Below are positions 23,020-32,880 of a DNA stretch of 64,000 nucleotides, piece after piece (the first letter of the stretch is position 1; every line of letters starts with the position of its first letter). This DNA is from Membranipora membranacea (taxonomy: Eukaryota; Bryozoa; Gymnolaemata; Cheilostomatida; Membraniporidae): positions 11,658,001 through 11,722,000 of the forward strand of contig OU612075.1 of assembly GCA_914767715.1 (NCBI GenBank), in the 5' to 3' direction. The notes beneath the pieces were generated by a model that did no database searches, was not told where the DNA came from, and was given only the letters and a program-made list of their open reading frames with translations. A program made the position numbers and the translations under genes.

Positions 23020-24260
23020 AGATTAGAGAAGAAGTAGTATTAGGCTATCCAGATCCCTCTGGACCATTCATGATGTGTATAAAACTTGACAATCTTAAGT
23101 TAAATAATTTTGATGTCTATCCCATAAGATTTGTCCGTGCATTGTGGTTCGTGGTTAGAACAATGCCCTGTCACACAATTCATTTTACCATTATATTATA
23201 ATTCAATTTTGGCTTTAGTTGTATCTATACGGAGACGCTTGTGTGGTGAACTGACCAGTGTGGATTGACCCTGTCAGTTTAGCTAGAGATTTCCGGAAGT
23301 GAGTCGTACTTAATACGAAGGAAAGTGTTACACAAGAAACGATAAATATTAAAAAAATTTATGTTACAAACACGCCTTCAAAAGATGGTGAAGACGATCA
23401 GTTCACTGCTGTTAGCCGCTGACCAGAATTCTAAATATATGTACGGTAGATGATGTACCTTGAATATACATTTTGAATTGCAAGATTTGTGAAGAAAAAA
23501 TAAGTAGCCTGTCTTTACACAAGCCCTGTCAACATGAAACTGTCAAGTTAGTATAGTGTAGTGTATACTCAACAGTTCAGTGGTCCCTTAGCTCTTAGTT
23601 CTAGCTGGCTATCTTAAGTCTCTCTCTCTGTCTGTCTGTCTAGTCTCCCTCGCGGTCCTTTCGCATCTCCCGTGCGCAGCCTGGAAATCTCCCTTCCTTT
23701 CTACTGCAGGTAATCCCTATCTTTGGCTCTTTAACCTTGGTTCCTATATTTCGGACAGCAGTGAAATAACTTTGAACACAGCAAGCACCTTTAAAGCTAT
23801 TTGTGAGGCTTACTGAAAAATGGCAACATTTTGTGAACAGCCAAGACCAAGAACGGGAGAGCACCGCTAAGCAAACTTGCTCGGGCTTGCCAGAACAATC
23901 ATATTTTCTTGTTTGTTCTCGAGCTGTCCATAATTGATACTCTAACATCTGTGCCTATGGCATCCAAAGCTGATATTGTCTGCTTACAATTACTGATTTA
24001 TTATAATTGGTTAGAATAGGCATGGTATGATAGGATAGGCCATTTCCTTAAAGATTTGTCACATCTTCTCAACTAGTTCCTGTTATAGCAAACCATGTAG
24101 AAATACCAAGCTGTATGAATAGCTCATGGTGACAGAATATAATAGGAATAATTATAATTAGTTAGAATATGCATGATATGATAGGATAGGTCATATCCTT
24201 AAACTTAAGCCATGTTCTCATACCTGCTGATGGTATATATGTGCATGATAAATTTATGGA
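23020..24260. other. No gene seen
   Basis: Contains a short tctc/tctg run near 23620-23642 and a near-duplicate pair (gttagaataggcatggtatgataggatagg at 24010 and gttagaatatgcatgatatgataggatagg at 24160, about 150 bases apart). The open frame at 23948-23640 is not recognised. Confidence 0.4.
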
Positions 24261-24284
24261 ACATTATATTTCATCATAATATCC

Positions 24285-24668
24285 TTATGATAAAATATAC
24301 TCAACTCCTTCACTTAGGAGGTTGGGGCGCATATGAATTGGGTCTTCAAAGGTAGTGTAATTTTTATTGACATGGAAAATAAACCCACTCTTTGCTATAA
24401 GAACAACTCCCATTGGCCAGTGTTGGGGTTGGGGAAATATTTGAATTCCCTCGATAGAGCCCTGCAATGATTTTCATGTATTATTTTACATTTAGTGCAT
24501 TTTTCTACTCTGTTGTGGACCCTGAGGTCCACTGCTTAATGAGCGCCTCCTCATTGTGATCTTTCTCACACCCATATGTTATGTTTAGTTTATCTAGGAT
24601 TATTGGGCTAGCTCTTAGCCTTGGTCTTTTATTCTGGCTTCCTTTGAGTCCAGCTCTGTTTGTGTTAA
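24285..24668 (+). repeat. Dispersed repeat R1, copy 2 (left part)
   Basis: Matches R1 copy 1 in order (ttggggcgcatatgaattgggtc; tctgttgtggaccctgaggtccactgc; ttgggctagctcttagcc). It ends at a TTAA (24665-24668), where a Kolobok-like element begins; the repeat resumes at 25609. Confidence 0.75.
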
Positions 24669-25608
24669 AGTAGAACTCAACAACAATTCTTTTATCAATG
24701 GAACTCATTGAGGATCTTCCGTACATATATATATAAAAAACCAGTGAATTAGCCACTATATGCACTGTGATTCAAAGTAATGATTTATCAGGAGGAGAAA
24801 ACTCTGAACCGGGCGAGTTACCTACATTGGTAGTACGCTCATTCGTTAGATGCTTGATAAAGTTTTTTGTGACATGCCAAACATCCAGCTAGTGATTTAT
24901 GCGATTGCGCTCCTGTAGGAAAATATTTTGATTTTAACAGTTACTGTAACTGATGAAATACCGTCATTTAACAGCGATTATTATTCCTGTGGCCATCTGT
25001 AGCTATACACTCCACGATAATACCTTCGTTTAGTATCTCCTCCAATCCTTGAATAAATCCTTTTCTGCCATGACTGCGCTGCCGCACTGCCGACGACAGC
25101 ACTCTGTACCACAACACATTTACATACTGTCCCTGTTTCCTGCAAAAAGATACACAATTAAGTCTCATAATTTTTCCATGCTGTTATAGACGATGAAAAA
25201 GGCTACGTTGCTGTTGTCCTGACTACATTTGTTCATCAGTGAACTAGCTCTGAGGTTTTCAAGTTATTGAGGGTATGCACTCATTAATAACATTATATCT
25301 TTCACTTTCATATCCAATGTAGAATGTCTTTCATAGTCAATCAGCAGATAATGGCAGTAACGGGCAGAACCCCCTAGGGAGTCGAATCTCCCATCTGCGG
25401 TCAGAATCACAGGCTTATCTGAATCAACAACATTGCTTTTATCGTCAACTTCATAAACTAATAAGTATACATGATGGCATATTTTATAGCACACAACCAC
25501 ACTCCTTAAAAACAAATAATATTTACCTCTTCCCTTCATGTCGCTACTCATAAAGTCTATTTACAAACTGGCCTTGGAATAATTGATAATTTATGGTTGA
25601 GTTCTACT
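24669..25608 (-). mobile_element. Kolobok-like DNA transposon, internally reduced
   Basis: The ends are inverted repeats: the left end starts agtagaactcaac and the right end finishes gttgagttctact (13 bases exact). The left flank is TTAA, the known Kolobok target site; in the uninterrupted repeat at 7182 the same spot reads gtgttaacac. Minus-strand coding pieces: SDMKGRG at a gtaaat donor (about 25530), then KPVILTADGRFDSLGGSARY and DYERHSTLDMKVKDIML (25450-25290), RKGFIQGLEEILNEGI then CIATDGHRNNN (25070-24970), and LDVWHVTKNFIKHL (about 24880). ADGRFDS, ATDGH and DVWH correspond to conserved acidic and DxWH motifs of Kolobok-type transposases (recalled). The N-terminal half is deleted. Confidence 0.72.
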
Positions 25609-25900
25609 GTAATGCTGACGTAGGTAGAGCTGATTTGACCAATTCTTAATGCCATTTCGTGTACAGATATAATATGCCATGTGTATGGGCTGCTGCAATT
25701 GCATGTTAACAACAGAATTATATTTTATAACTTTGACATATAACTTTGTTTGTTGTGTCTATTTTTATCTTGTAGTTTGTACTGGGAGTTGTCTGGGAGG
25801 CACTCATAAATATGATCTTATAATAGCAGTACCAGGAGCTTCTGTGATCCCATTCATACCTCCATTTAATATACTATAAGCCGTCATATACCTCTCTTGT
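25609..25900 (+). repeat. Dispersed repeat R2, copy 2
   Basis: Continues the R1/R2 composite after the Kolobok-like insertion (gctgacgtaggtagagctg; gtacagatataatatgccatgtgtatgggctgct; agcagtaccaggagcttctgtga). About 12 bases expected from copy 1 (ttaacactttgc) are missing at the junction, which would remove the second TTAA. Confidence 0.72.
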
Positions 25901-26159
25901 CTTGTCTTCAATGTAGGATAATACAACATGATTGTATTATCAGACTACAGGTTCAGGTACCATAGTACTCAAAGGCCCCGGAAAGCATGTTGGCATCATT
26001 GGATACAATTATGTTATCAAACATCATGATACCGATACCAGAGACAGGGACAGAGTGACATGCACATGGTTCTGAGTCTGACTGAGAACTCTTGTTTGTC
26101 TGACGGTCACCAAACGGTGAGAGGTGTGACAGTGACAGCCAATGAGAATATGACATGGG

Positions 26160-26445
26160 CACCTCAGGCAATTTTCTCTATGATTCCACCATACTGTACT
26201 TCTGTCTTTAGCGCTGTTTCTACCAAGCTATCACCATCTCCTATGAAGGTTGAGTATTGAAGGTGGTCCATCTCTGATCTTTGGAGATCTCAACGATTCC
26301 TGATGCTTCAGTACTCCTGCTGCTTCCTGAGTAGTTCCCATAGCATACACTATGGTGCAGTTTATTCTTGCAAGGGTACAACTCTTCGTTTTGACAGAAA
26401 GGTTCAGGACTTTCTCTGTTGAGCATCAACCAAGTCAGCACAAAC
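26160..26445 (-). pseudogene. Mutator-like transposase exon, copy 4
   Basis: Reads CYGNYSGSSRSTEASGIVEI, and in a second frame FIGDGDSLVETALKTEVQYG then GIIEKIA. The SGSSGSMEA-type motif, followed about 30 residues later by GDGDS and then YG..I.KI, is the signature of the Mutator-like transposase domain family; the Asp of GDGDSS is a presumed catalytic residue (family knowledge, from memory). A frame change between the two parts marks it as broken. Copies 5 and 6 preserve other parts of the same exon. Confidence 0.65.
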
Positions 26446-26884
26446 TACAACTTAATTTCACATATTAAAGCAACTTCTAGCATGGGTTTTCTAAATGTCT
26501 CATAGTCGGGTTCTCTAAATCAAGGATGAAACAATTACTTCATGAATTGAATCTTTCTTATGTCTAAGGGTCCGATTCAATGCAATTACGTGTGTTCTCA
26601 TGGTATAATCATCTCTTGGCAACACCCCAAACAACCTCTGATAAGGTAATATAAGTAATAAAGTAATAGACATCTAGAATGAAGACAGACAGTAGCATTC
26701 TCGTACAACAATATTTACAAGAAAAAAAATTCAATTAACTTTTCCCTGCATAGTCTTATTTATCCCTTATGATCTTGATTACCAATAATGATTAATTTGT
26801 TCGGTGATCTTGAAAATCATAACAATGGTATTGTTAACAAATAAAAAAGACATCAATATAAGTTCATTGCTGGCTTCGTTTTAG

Positions 26885-27500
26885 CATAACTTCTGCGATG
26901 TTAGCCAGATGTCCGTTAGGTGATCTAAGTTCTTCTTTGATATACTGCAGATGCTGGTTGTTCTGCTGCAAGACTGAAGTTAGCTCTTGTGGAGTCATCT
27001 CAGGGTGTGCTTCTCAGAATAGATTCATATAAAAATTACATCACAAATCAAAATAAATTTAAGAATTTGGCAAAGATGCTATCCTGCATAAGTGTAGGGC
27101 ATGAGTTAGCTTATTCAACAAGATTTTCACAATTGAAATCTTCATCAGACAACGCACTGAACTAGGGCTCAGGAAATACCAAAGGTCTCTCTGAGACAAC
27201 TCAGGCTCCATCTTTGCTTTCTTGTTTGTTACTTGGCATCTGAAACAATCAGTCATGAAATTGTTGATGTGTGACATAAGAGTATATTATGTCGATCAAA
27301 GTGTTCAAAGGTATAATAATTATTTGTAATCTAATTCTTTATTGGTACATTTTGGTATTGTAATTTTACACCTGTATGTGGTAAAGCTTTGATAAACAAA
27401 TTGTAAAAGACAACTTACTCACTGATGTTCTCTCTGATGCCACATCATCTTCATGCACCAGTATTTTTCCGTTGCTGTTTGCACCACTATATTTTAGTGA
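26885..27500 (-). pseudogene. Middle exons and coiled-coil tail of the Myb/SANT protein, copy 4
   Basis: An exon near 27480-27420 encodes GANSNGKILVHEDDVASE-type sequence. A second, around 27240-27150, reads CQVTNKKAKMEPELSQRDLW. The tail at about 27000-26885 reads LTSVLQQNNQHLQ, IKEELRSPNGHLANIAEVML and a stop. Gln/Leu-rich heptads suggest a short coiled coil for self-association, as in Myb-like accessory proteins. Sequences between are intron-like with tag/cag acceptors. Confidence 0.55.
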
Positions 27501-28089
27501 TAAATGCAATATACATGTTATTGTAAACCATAAGAAACAGCTCAACTGTGTGATGAAAAACAGGAAGACTGGATATTTGACCTTGATTCGCTGACATCAA
27601 AAACATTTATTAAGTGATATTGCGCTTATCACGCATTATACATTTACTTGTTTTCTGTTTATTTGAATAATGAAGGCATGTTGAGACATTTGAATTAACA
27701 AATTCATTAAACTACATTACTTTTCTTGCCAGTGGTATTGCTTGAGAGCAATCCAAATATTAGGGGAGTGATGGTAATGATCCCCTCAAAAACTTTGGAA
27801 TGAGTGAATAAGATATCAGGCTACAATCACCTTAATTTTTATTGGATATTTTTGCTAGGAACAATCAAATAACAATGGATTATACAAACAGTAAAACCCA
27901 TTAGCGGCAAATGTTAAACACTGTCTATGACGTCAGTAGGTCAAGGACATTTAAATGGTTTCTCAATGTGACTGAATTTATTGCCTGTTTGATGGAAATG
28001 TCATCTTTGAGCATCAGCAGATCTAGTTGTGGTAGGTGTAGAATCTTGTCCAATGGCTCATCTGAAAGATCATCACCTAAATTAAAACA

Positions 28090-28628
28090 TGTCAACACTA
28101 AGAACTTCACTGGCATTGGCCTTTAATGGTACTCTCCAACTCCCAACCTCCTGTTTGCCCAACAGCCTTCTTGTGTGCCCTGCCGACCACACGCGCTTTG
28201 GATTTTAGATGAGTCCATTTCTCAATAACCTTTTTCACAGTCATATTCGCCTCTGGATTTACAGCATTGACTGCTGCTGTGATACATAGTCACAACCTCT
28301 TCCTGTCCTCAAATGTCCAGGTGTTGGCAACACATATAACACGCTTCTGTTGGTTAAAATCGGAAGTTTTTTGTGATTGAGAAATACAGGTGCCTTAAGG
28401 GCATGGTCGCCATATTCGGCGCCAAGTTGTTATCAGTTTGTAGGCAGATGGGAGCACACCTGGGGCGTCAATTGAGCCCAGTAGACTGCAGCGGGTTTCG
28501 AACCCGAGACCTCCAACGCTTGCGCATTAGAGTGCAGCCGCTCTAACCAACTGAGCTACCTCCTACTCCTGTACATGCTTTATCGCCTCTATCAAGACCC
28601 ACACTTCGGCTTCACTGAAGGTTTTCTC
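28090..28628 (-). pseudogene. Myb/SANT-like DNA-binding exon, copy 4, split by a SINE
   Basis: Starts MPREKTFSEAEVWVLIEAIK directly after a tttcttag acceptor. After an insertion it resumes QKRVICVANTWTFEDRKRL, then an in-frame stop, ITAAVNAVNPEANMTVKKVI and EKWTHLKSKARVVGRAHKKA. The three tryptophans spaced across EVWVLIE, NTWTFED and EKWTHLK fit a Myb/SANT-like (NAIF1-type) domain, common in invertebrate multi-copy genes and in the second ORF of Harbinger elements. Copy 6 lacks the insertion and the stop but has its own 2-base deletion at the NPEAN site; here that site is intact. Confidence 0.7.
28351..28566 (-). mobile_element. tRNA-derived SINE inserted in the Myb exon
   Basis: On the minus strand the head reads ggaggtagctcagttggtta with a full A-box (tagctcagttgg) and, about 40 bases on, a B-box (gggttcgaaacc) within a pairing T-arm. 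The anticodon arm is degenerate. A body of about 130 bases follows to 28351. Comparison with copy 6 (which reads acgctttctgtgtacaggc uninterrupted) defines the insertion to within a few bases; a short ctgt/tgt repeat flanks it. Confidence 0.75.
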
Positions 28629-29189
28629 TCGTGGCATCTAAGAAATGACGATAAATCATGTATTTGCTATGCCATATGGTTATTGTTCAGTTCGCTACCT
28701 GGCTTAAATATCCTCCACATTTAATAAGGAATATGGTTACGTTAAAATGTGCTTCTATATAGGGAATATTCGGATCCAACTGTTGCCCGATCTAAGGTTG
28801 TATCATGCTTTCACCTAACTAAGTGAAGTCAGACTCATATCATCAAGCTGTATTGTTATACAATAATACGTTCCATATAATAAATTTAGCAACATAGTCA
28901 ATCCATCACTATGAAAACCAAGATGAGCAGTAACAGTTTTACATATGCAAAATCCACACTGTTTGAAATGAAGCATTATCAGGCATTTTATTGAGACGCA
29001 GCTTAGCAAAAAGAGCTGCTGGAATTTATTTTGTAGTGTGGTACAATGTTATGACAAGTAAGGAAGAATTAGCGCTACTCACGCCTTGATAATAGTAAAA
29101 ACCTATTATATATGTTTATTGAAACAACCTTTTCTATCTTTCTCTCGGTCTCGAATTTAGTGTAATTTCTTCATTAATCAGATCTTATC

Positions 29190-29860
29190 AGTGAGTTTAA
29201 GAAGAATTAGTTAAATTGGTTGTTACAAGGTCTCAATGTAAGCAATTACACATTAACATTCACAATTACCAATAAGTTAGTGAGTTTTAGCATACATCAT
29301 TGTTTCCCCCTTTTCTTCTTGGGTGGTCTACATACTATACACTAATTTAAGGTTGAATTGCACACAACAACTACAAAGATACTTACAGTGCTGAATTACA
29401 ATGTAGTTGATATGATCAAGGGTGTTGAGATAGATTAAGGATAGAATAATTTATTCAAACAATTTAAACGGAGCAATAAAAATTGACTTCTACCATGTAG
29501 TAAAAAAATGGAGCAGGTGCTCGCAAACAATGGTCTGACACAAGCCATAAACAATAATTCATGTGATAAATAGTATTTATATCTGTACAACATTTTAGTT
29601 GTCTATTAAAGTTATGCATCATGACTTATAAGAAGTTATCGTCTCATATATCAGATATTCTTTTGTTACATGAGGTAATATCTGTCTGTATTCTTCAGTT
29701 TCTCAGTGAGTGATCAGTGAGTAATCTGCTAGCGAGACTCTGAGGCTCTTAACATTTTTCTTCAGTCAATTTGGTAAGTCATCACATCGCTCCCGCTTTT
29801 ATCTGTAGCTGAAACAGAAAGTCTTGCTCACTCATCCAGCGATACCCAAAGCGATATGAA
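29190..29860. other. No gene seen
   Basis: AT-rich sequence on the 3' side of the P-like remnant. No supported exon or repeat. Confidence 0.4.
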
Positions 29861-29865
29861 GTGAT

Positions 29866-30480
29866 CTATTTTGAAAGACCTCCCTGCATAAGCAGACGGA
29901 CACCTTCCCAGAAGTACCTGTGTATGTCGATGTAACTGGCTGTGGTCGTTACGAAGTAGTTGAGAGGATAGCTAAAGTTAATAAAAGCGCATGTCAAGAA
30001 GAACCTGAGAGCATGAGTCTCAAGCTCACTTGACTCTCCACAAAAACCTGAAACATCAGTTAAAAAACCATTAACAACTAAGGTGTGATATCTGATATGA
30101 GAGTGATATCTTTTAGAACTGGTAGCTATGATATGATGGTTCATTATAGTTAAATGACACATGACTTGTGATAGCATAGAACATTTTGTTGTTCTCATTT
30201 TTTTGCAAAAATTGGACTAGCTGTAAGTACTGTAAATAACAATATGAAGCGAATCAGTTAGAGATTGACAACTCACCAACTATATCTCCTGTGTGAGGAT
30301 TGAAGATTATTCCCTCTTTCATATTTACCTCGTCAAAGCAGATGATACCATATCTGGCCTTTGGTGGTAGATGGTATCCCTGAGGTCCTTTACTATGTTG
30401 TCATCCCAACCACTTGTATATCCTCATAGTTGAAGAACTGAGGAGACACATTCAATCTTTCCTTAGCTTATCAAGTTCAC
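29866..30480 (-). pseudogene. P-element/THAP9-like transposase, two exons
   Basis: The exon ending near 30277 reads YGIICFDEVNMKEGIIFNPH then TGDIVG, with a gtgag donor. It matches the P-type pattern of hydrophobic strand, DE, basic/aromatic segment, TG..VG. The next exon (about 30047-29866) reads ESSELETHALRFFLTCAFIN, FSYPLNYFVTT and HRYFWEGVRLLMQGG, matching the following P-transposase region (L..H.L.F...., YP..YF.T, FW..V..L...G). The Asp of FDEV is the presumed first catalytic residue. No THAP zinc finger lies upstream and the C-terminal half is absent, so it is a remnant. Family assignment is from recalled motifs. Confidence 0.65.
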
Positions 30481-30545
30481 CTTGATTAAAGTACAGTATA
30501 CTTCATTAGAAAAAATAATTAAATACATAAAACAAATTTGATTTA

Positions 30546-30980
30546 AAAGAAACCCCCATTGGCCAGTGTTGTGGCCGGAGAAATATTGGTATTAACTCCT
30601 CAATAGAGCCCCGCAGTGATTTTCACATCTTTTTTTGCATTTAGTATTCTATTGTGAACCCTGAGGTTAACTGCTTTGACTGAGGTTTCCTAGCAGAGTA
30701 CAATACAAGACAAATCATAATCACCATGACGAGCGCAAGAGGCTTTTACACACCTGTACCGTACATTTCCTGTGACATGACTTATGCTTAGTTATTAGTC
30801 AATAGGAACTTAGTATGAATGGTTCATATAACCATGAGGACAAACAGGTCTGAACAGGTATGTAAAAGCCTCTTGCGCTAGACATGGTGTTAATGATTCG
30901 TCTTGTATTGTACCCTGCTGGAAACCTCCTCATTGTGTTCTCTATCACGCCTGTATATTTTAATCTTTTTTGATTACTGA
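30546..30980 (+). repeat. Dispersed repeat R1, copy 3 (right part)
   Basis: Begins aacccccattggccagtgttg and continues with ccctgaggttaactgc, then, after a fold-back insertion, cctcctcattgtgttctctatcacgcctgtatat. It aligns with 24410-24600. The left half of R1 is missing. Confidence 0.7.
30682..30928. mobile_element. Fold-back insertion with about 75-base inverted arms
   Basis: Arms 30682-30757 and 30854-30928 are reverse complements with several mismatches (tcctagcagagtacaataca versus tgtattgtaccctgctgga; gcgcaagaggcttttaca versus tgtaaaagcctcttgcgc). About 96 bases lie between. Comparison with R1 at 24540 shows the block interrupts that repeat. No coding sequence. Confidence 0.75.
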
Positions 30981-30989
30981 ACAAGTAGA

Positions 30990-31260
30990 TTAATTGTAGT
31001 TCTGCTTTCCTTGGGACTTCATTTTTAAGGACATCGTGCCGTTGGGGGTCGACACTTCTACCAATTTAACTTTCGGATTGGGACATTCCGACTTAAAGTG
31101 ACCACAATTCCAACAAATAGTGTTAGTACAGTTAATCTTGGAGTGCCCTGACCCTTCACAATGCTTCCAAAAGTGTTTAAGTAACGGACAATATCCAAAA
31201 GGGTGTTTTGGGTTGTGCCTCAAACATTTGAGGCAAAAAGCCTGGTCTGGCAGAGGCTTA
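30990..31260 (-). pseudogene. Zinc-knuckle (gag-like) fragment
   Basis: Reads CLRHNPKHPFGYCPLLKHFW, then CEGSGHSKINC and CWNCGHFKSECPNPKVKLVE. The Cys-rich segments recall CCHC knuckles of retroelement gag or gag-derived proteins, but the last knuckle (CX2CX1HX4C) lacks the usual spacing, so it may not bind zinc. The end shares cgtgccgttgggggt with 40880-40896, which precedes another element tail, hinting at a common source. Truncated on both sides. Confidence 0.5.
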
Positions 31261-31319
31261 CTACCTGTCTGTCATAGATTTGAACTTTTCGTTTGTTTGG
31301 TGTTGATGATTTAACCTTG

Positions 31320-32880
31320 TATGGTAGACTACGCATGGCAACCTAATGGCAATTGATACAGGCGCACATATCCTATTTACTCTCTTGTCAGTGACCACTT
31401 TATTTTTACCTTTCTCAGCCTTGATTTTTAACAAATACCTCTTCAGATTGTAAAATAAAATAATGATATAGCTGTGCTGATAGTACGATATAGCTGAAAT
31501 AAATCAATACTTAGGCACTGCAGAGTGATTTTTGAAGTAAAAAAATACAAATTGAGAAACCAGCTCACTGGATGCATCAAGATGTCACAAACTCAACGGT
31601 GGTTTTATTTTTTTGATGTGACCAACGTGTGACCACCGGCAGCATTTTTCATGTCGGGAAAAATGCCGAAATTTCCAATGATAAAGTGTCCCCGGACTGA
31701 CTCATACATGGCGTCACGTCATCAGGACGCTACGACATCAAACAATTAAAAAATTGAGGAAGCATCATTTAAAAGTATCTAGTAGTATTAATTCTGGCGT
31801 TCTGATCGCAATGCAGCTTTCAGTTTTTTTGTAGGTCAAATAGTTTAGAAGATACACAGCTTCCAAATCATAAGGTCATCAATCAAAAATCAAAATCATA
31901 TCAGTCAACGAAAACATGTGTGTCATCAGCAATAACAAGCCGAGACCGAGATAGTTGAAAGTTTATCCAAACCCTAATGTTGGTGTGCTGACTGCAAATC
32001 AATGTTTGGTTTTATTGTAGGGTAGAAAGTTGATAAGGTATTCGGCATCCATCCGATAGACAACAGTCATGAGTCATGAGATAGTCACGATATGACCAAC
32101 ATGTATCGCTCAGTGAGATCAAGTGTAGCACCAATGGCACTGTTCTATAGCTGAAACTAACACCAGACAAATCACGCTGCATGAACAAGACTCTTCAATC
32201 AGATAAAATCATCCATGAACTGAAATACGTTTTTGTTGTTGCCACATTTTAACCGTTCTGGCCATTTTAAAGCACAGATTACTCATACAACATTCATAAT
32301 GAGATGATTACTATTGTTCCCTATTTTACCATCCATGCTTCACTTGACTAATAATTTTGTTTGTCAATTCCAGGGTACAATTAAATAAAGACTGTTGCCA
32401 ATATACAATACAACCACCATACTGACATATTACTGCAAGAATAAAGAGTGGTTTTCATAATGGTGGATTCAGATATTGTTACGTTCCCGCAACATGGTAA
32501 CAATATATCATAGTAACTTGTTGTAGTCACATCGTGCATGGACTGACACTTTTCATCATACCCCACCAGCGTAACCGAGCACATCCATGCATATCATCAT
32601 TCTGGGGCAACTGAGCAGATGGAAGGTGTGGGTAGTATGGGCTTGAGATTCGGTGTTATTTATCACCAAAATGGCAATGTTAATACCTATCGCTTTCTCG
32701 ATTAGAGGATAATGCCAAAGGGAGAATATCTGATTCTAACCATGGACTGAACATTGTGAGTGCAATAACTAATTGGGCAAGTGCAGAGCAACAAAGCAAT
32801 ATCGAAACTTAACAGGAGATAGAAAAGCAAAGAAACTTGTAGGCGGCTAAGGAGATAAGTAGATACTTATGACTTAATCA
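31320..32880. other. No gene seen
   Basis: No exon or RNA gene supported. The open frame at 32584-32381 looks random. Confidence 0.45.

Larger units (their letters stand above)
25950..29190 (-). mobile_element. Myb/Mutator-like unit, copy 4 (fullest copy)
   Basis: A repeat unit of about 3.2 kb shared with 41640-44415. Reading leftward: about 540 bases of conserved non-coding 5' sequence (29185-28650, e.g. tctcgaatttagtgt and gagacgcagcttagcaaa), a Myb/SANT exon (28628-28090), middle exons (about 27500-27060), a coiled-coil tail (about 27000-26885) and a Mutator-like exon (26445-26160). The 5' conservation extends well beyond the coding exons, so the whole block was copied, not just a gene. 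Terminal inverted repeats were not found by eye. Confidence 0.65.

Noticed and set aside
23640-23948. 102-codon minus-strand ORF
   Set aside because: Composition is unremarkable, with no splice sites, no family and no second copy in the window.
24505-24765. 86-codon minus-strand ORF as a gene
   Set aside because: It crosses the junction between R1 and the Kolobok-like element, so it cannot be an ancestral coding sequence.
28490-28566. Functional tRNA gene on the minus strand
   Set aside because: The anticodon arm is degenerate, a non-tRNA body follows directly, and it interrupts a Myb exon: a SINE is the better explanation.
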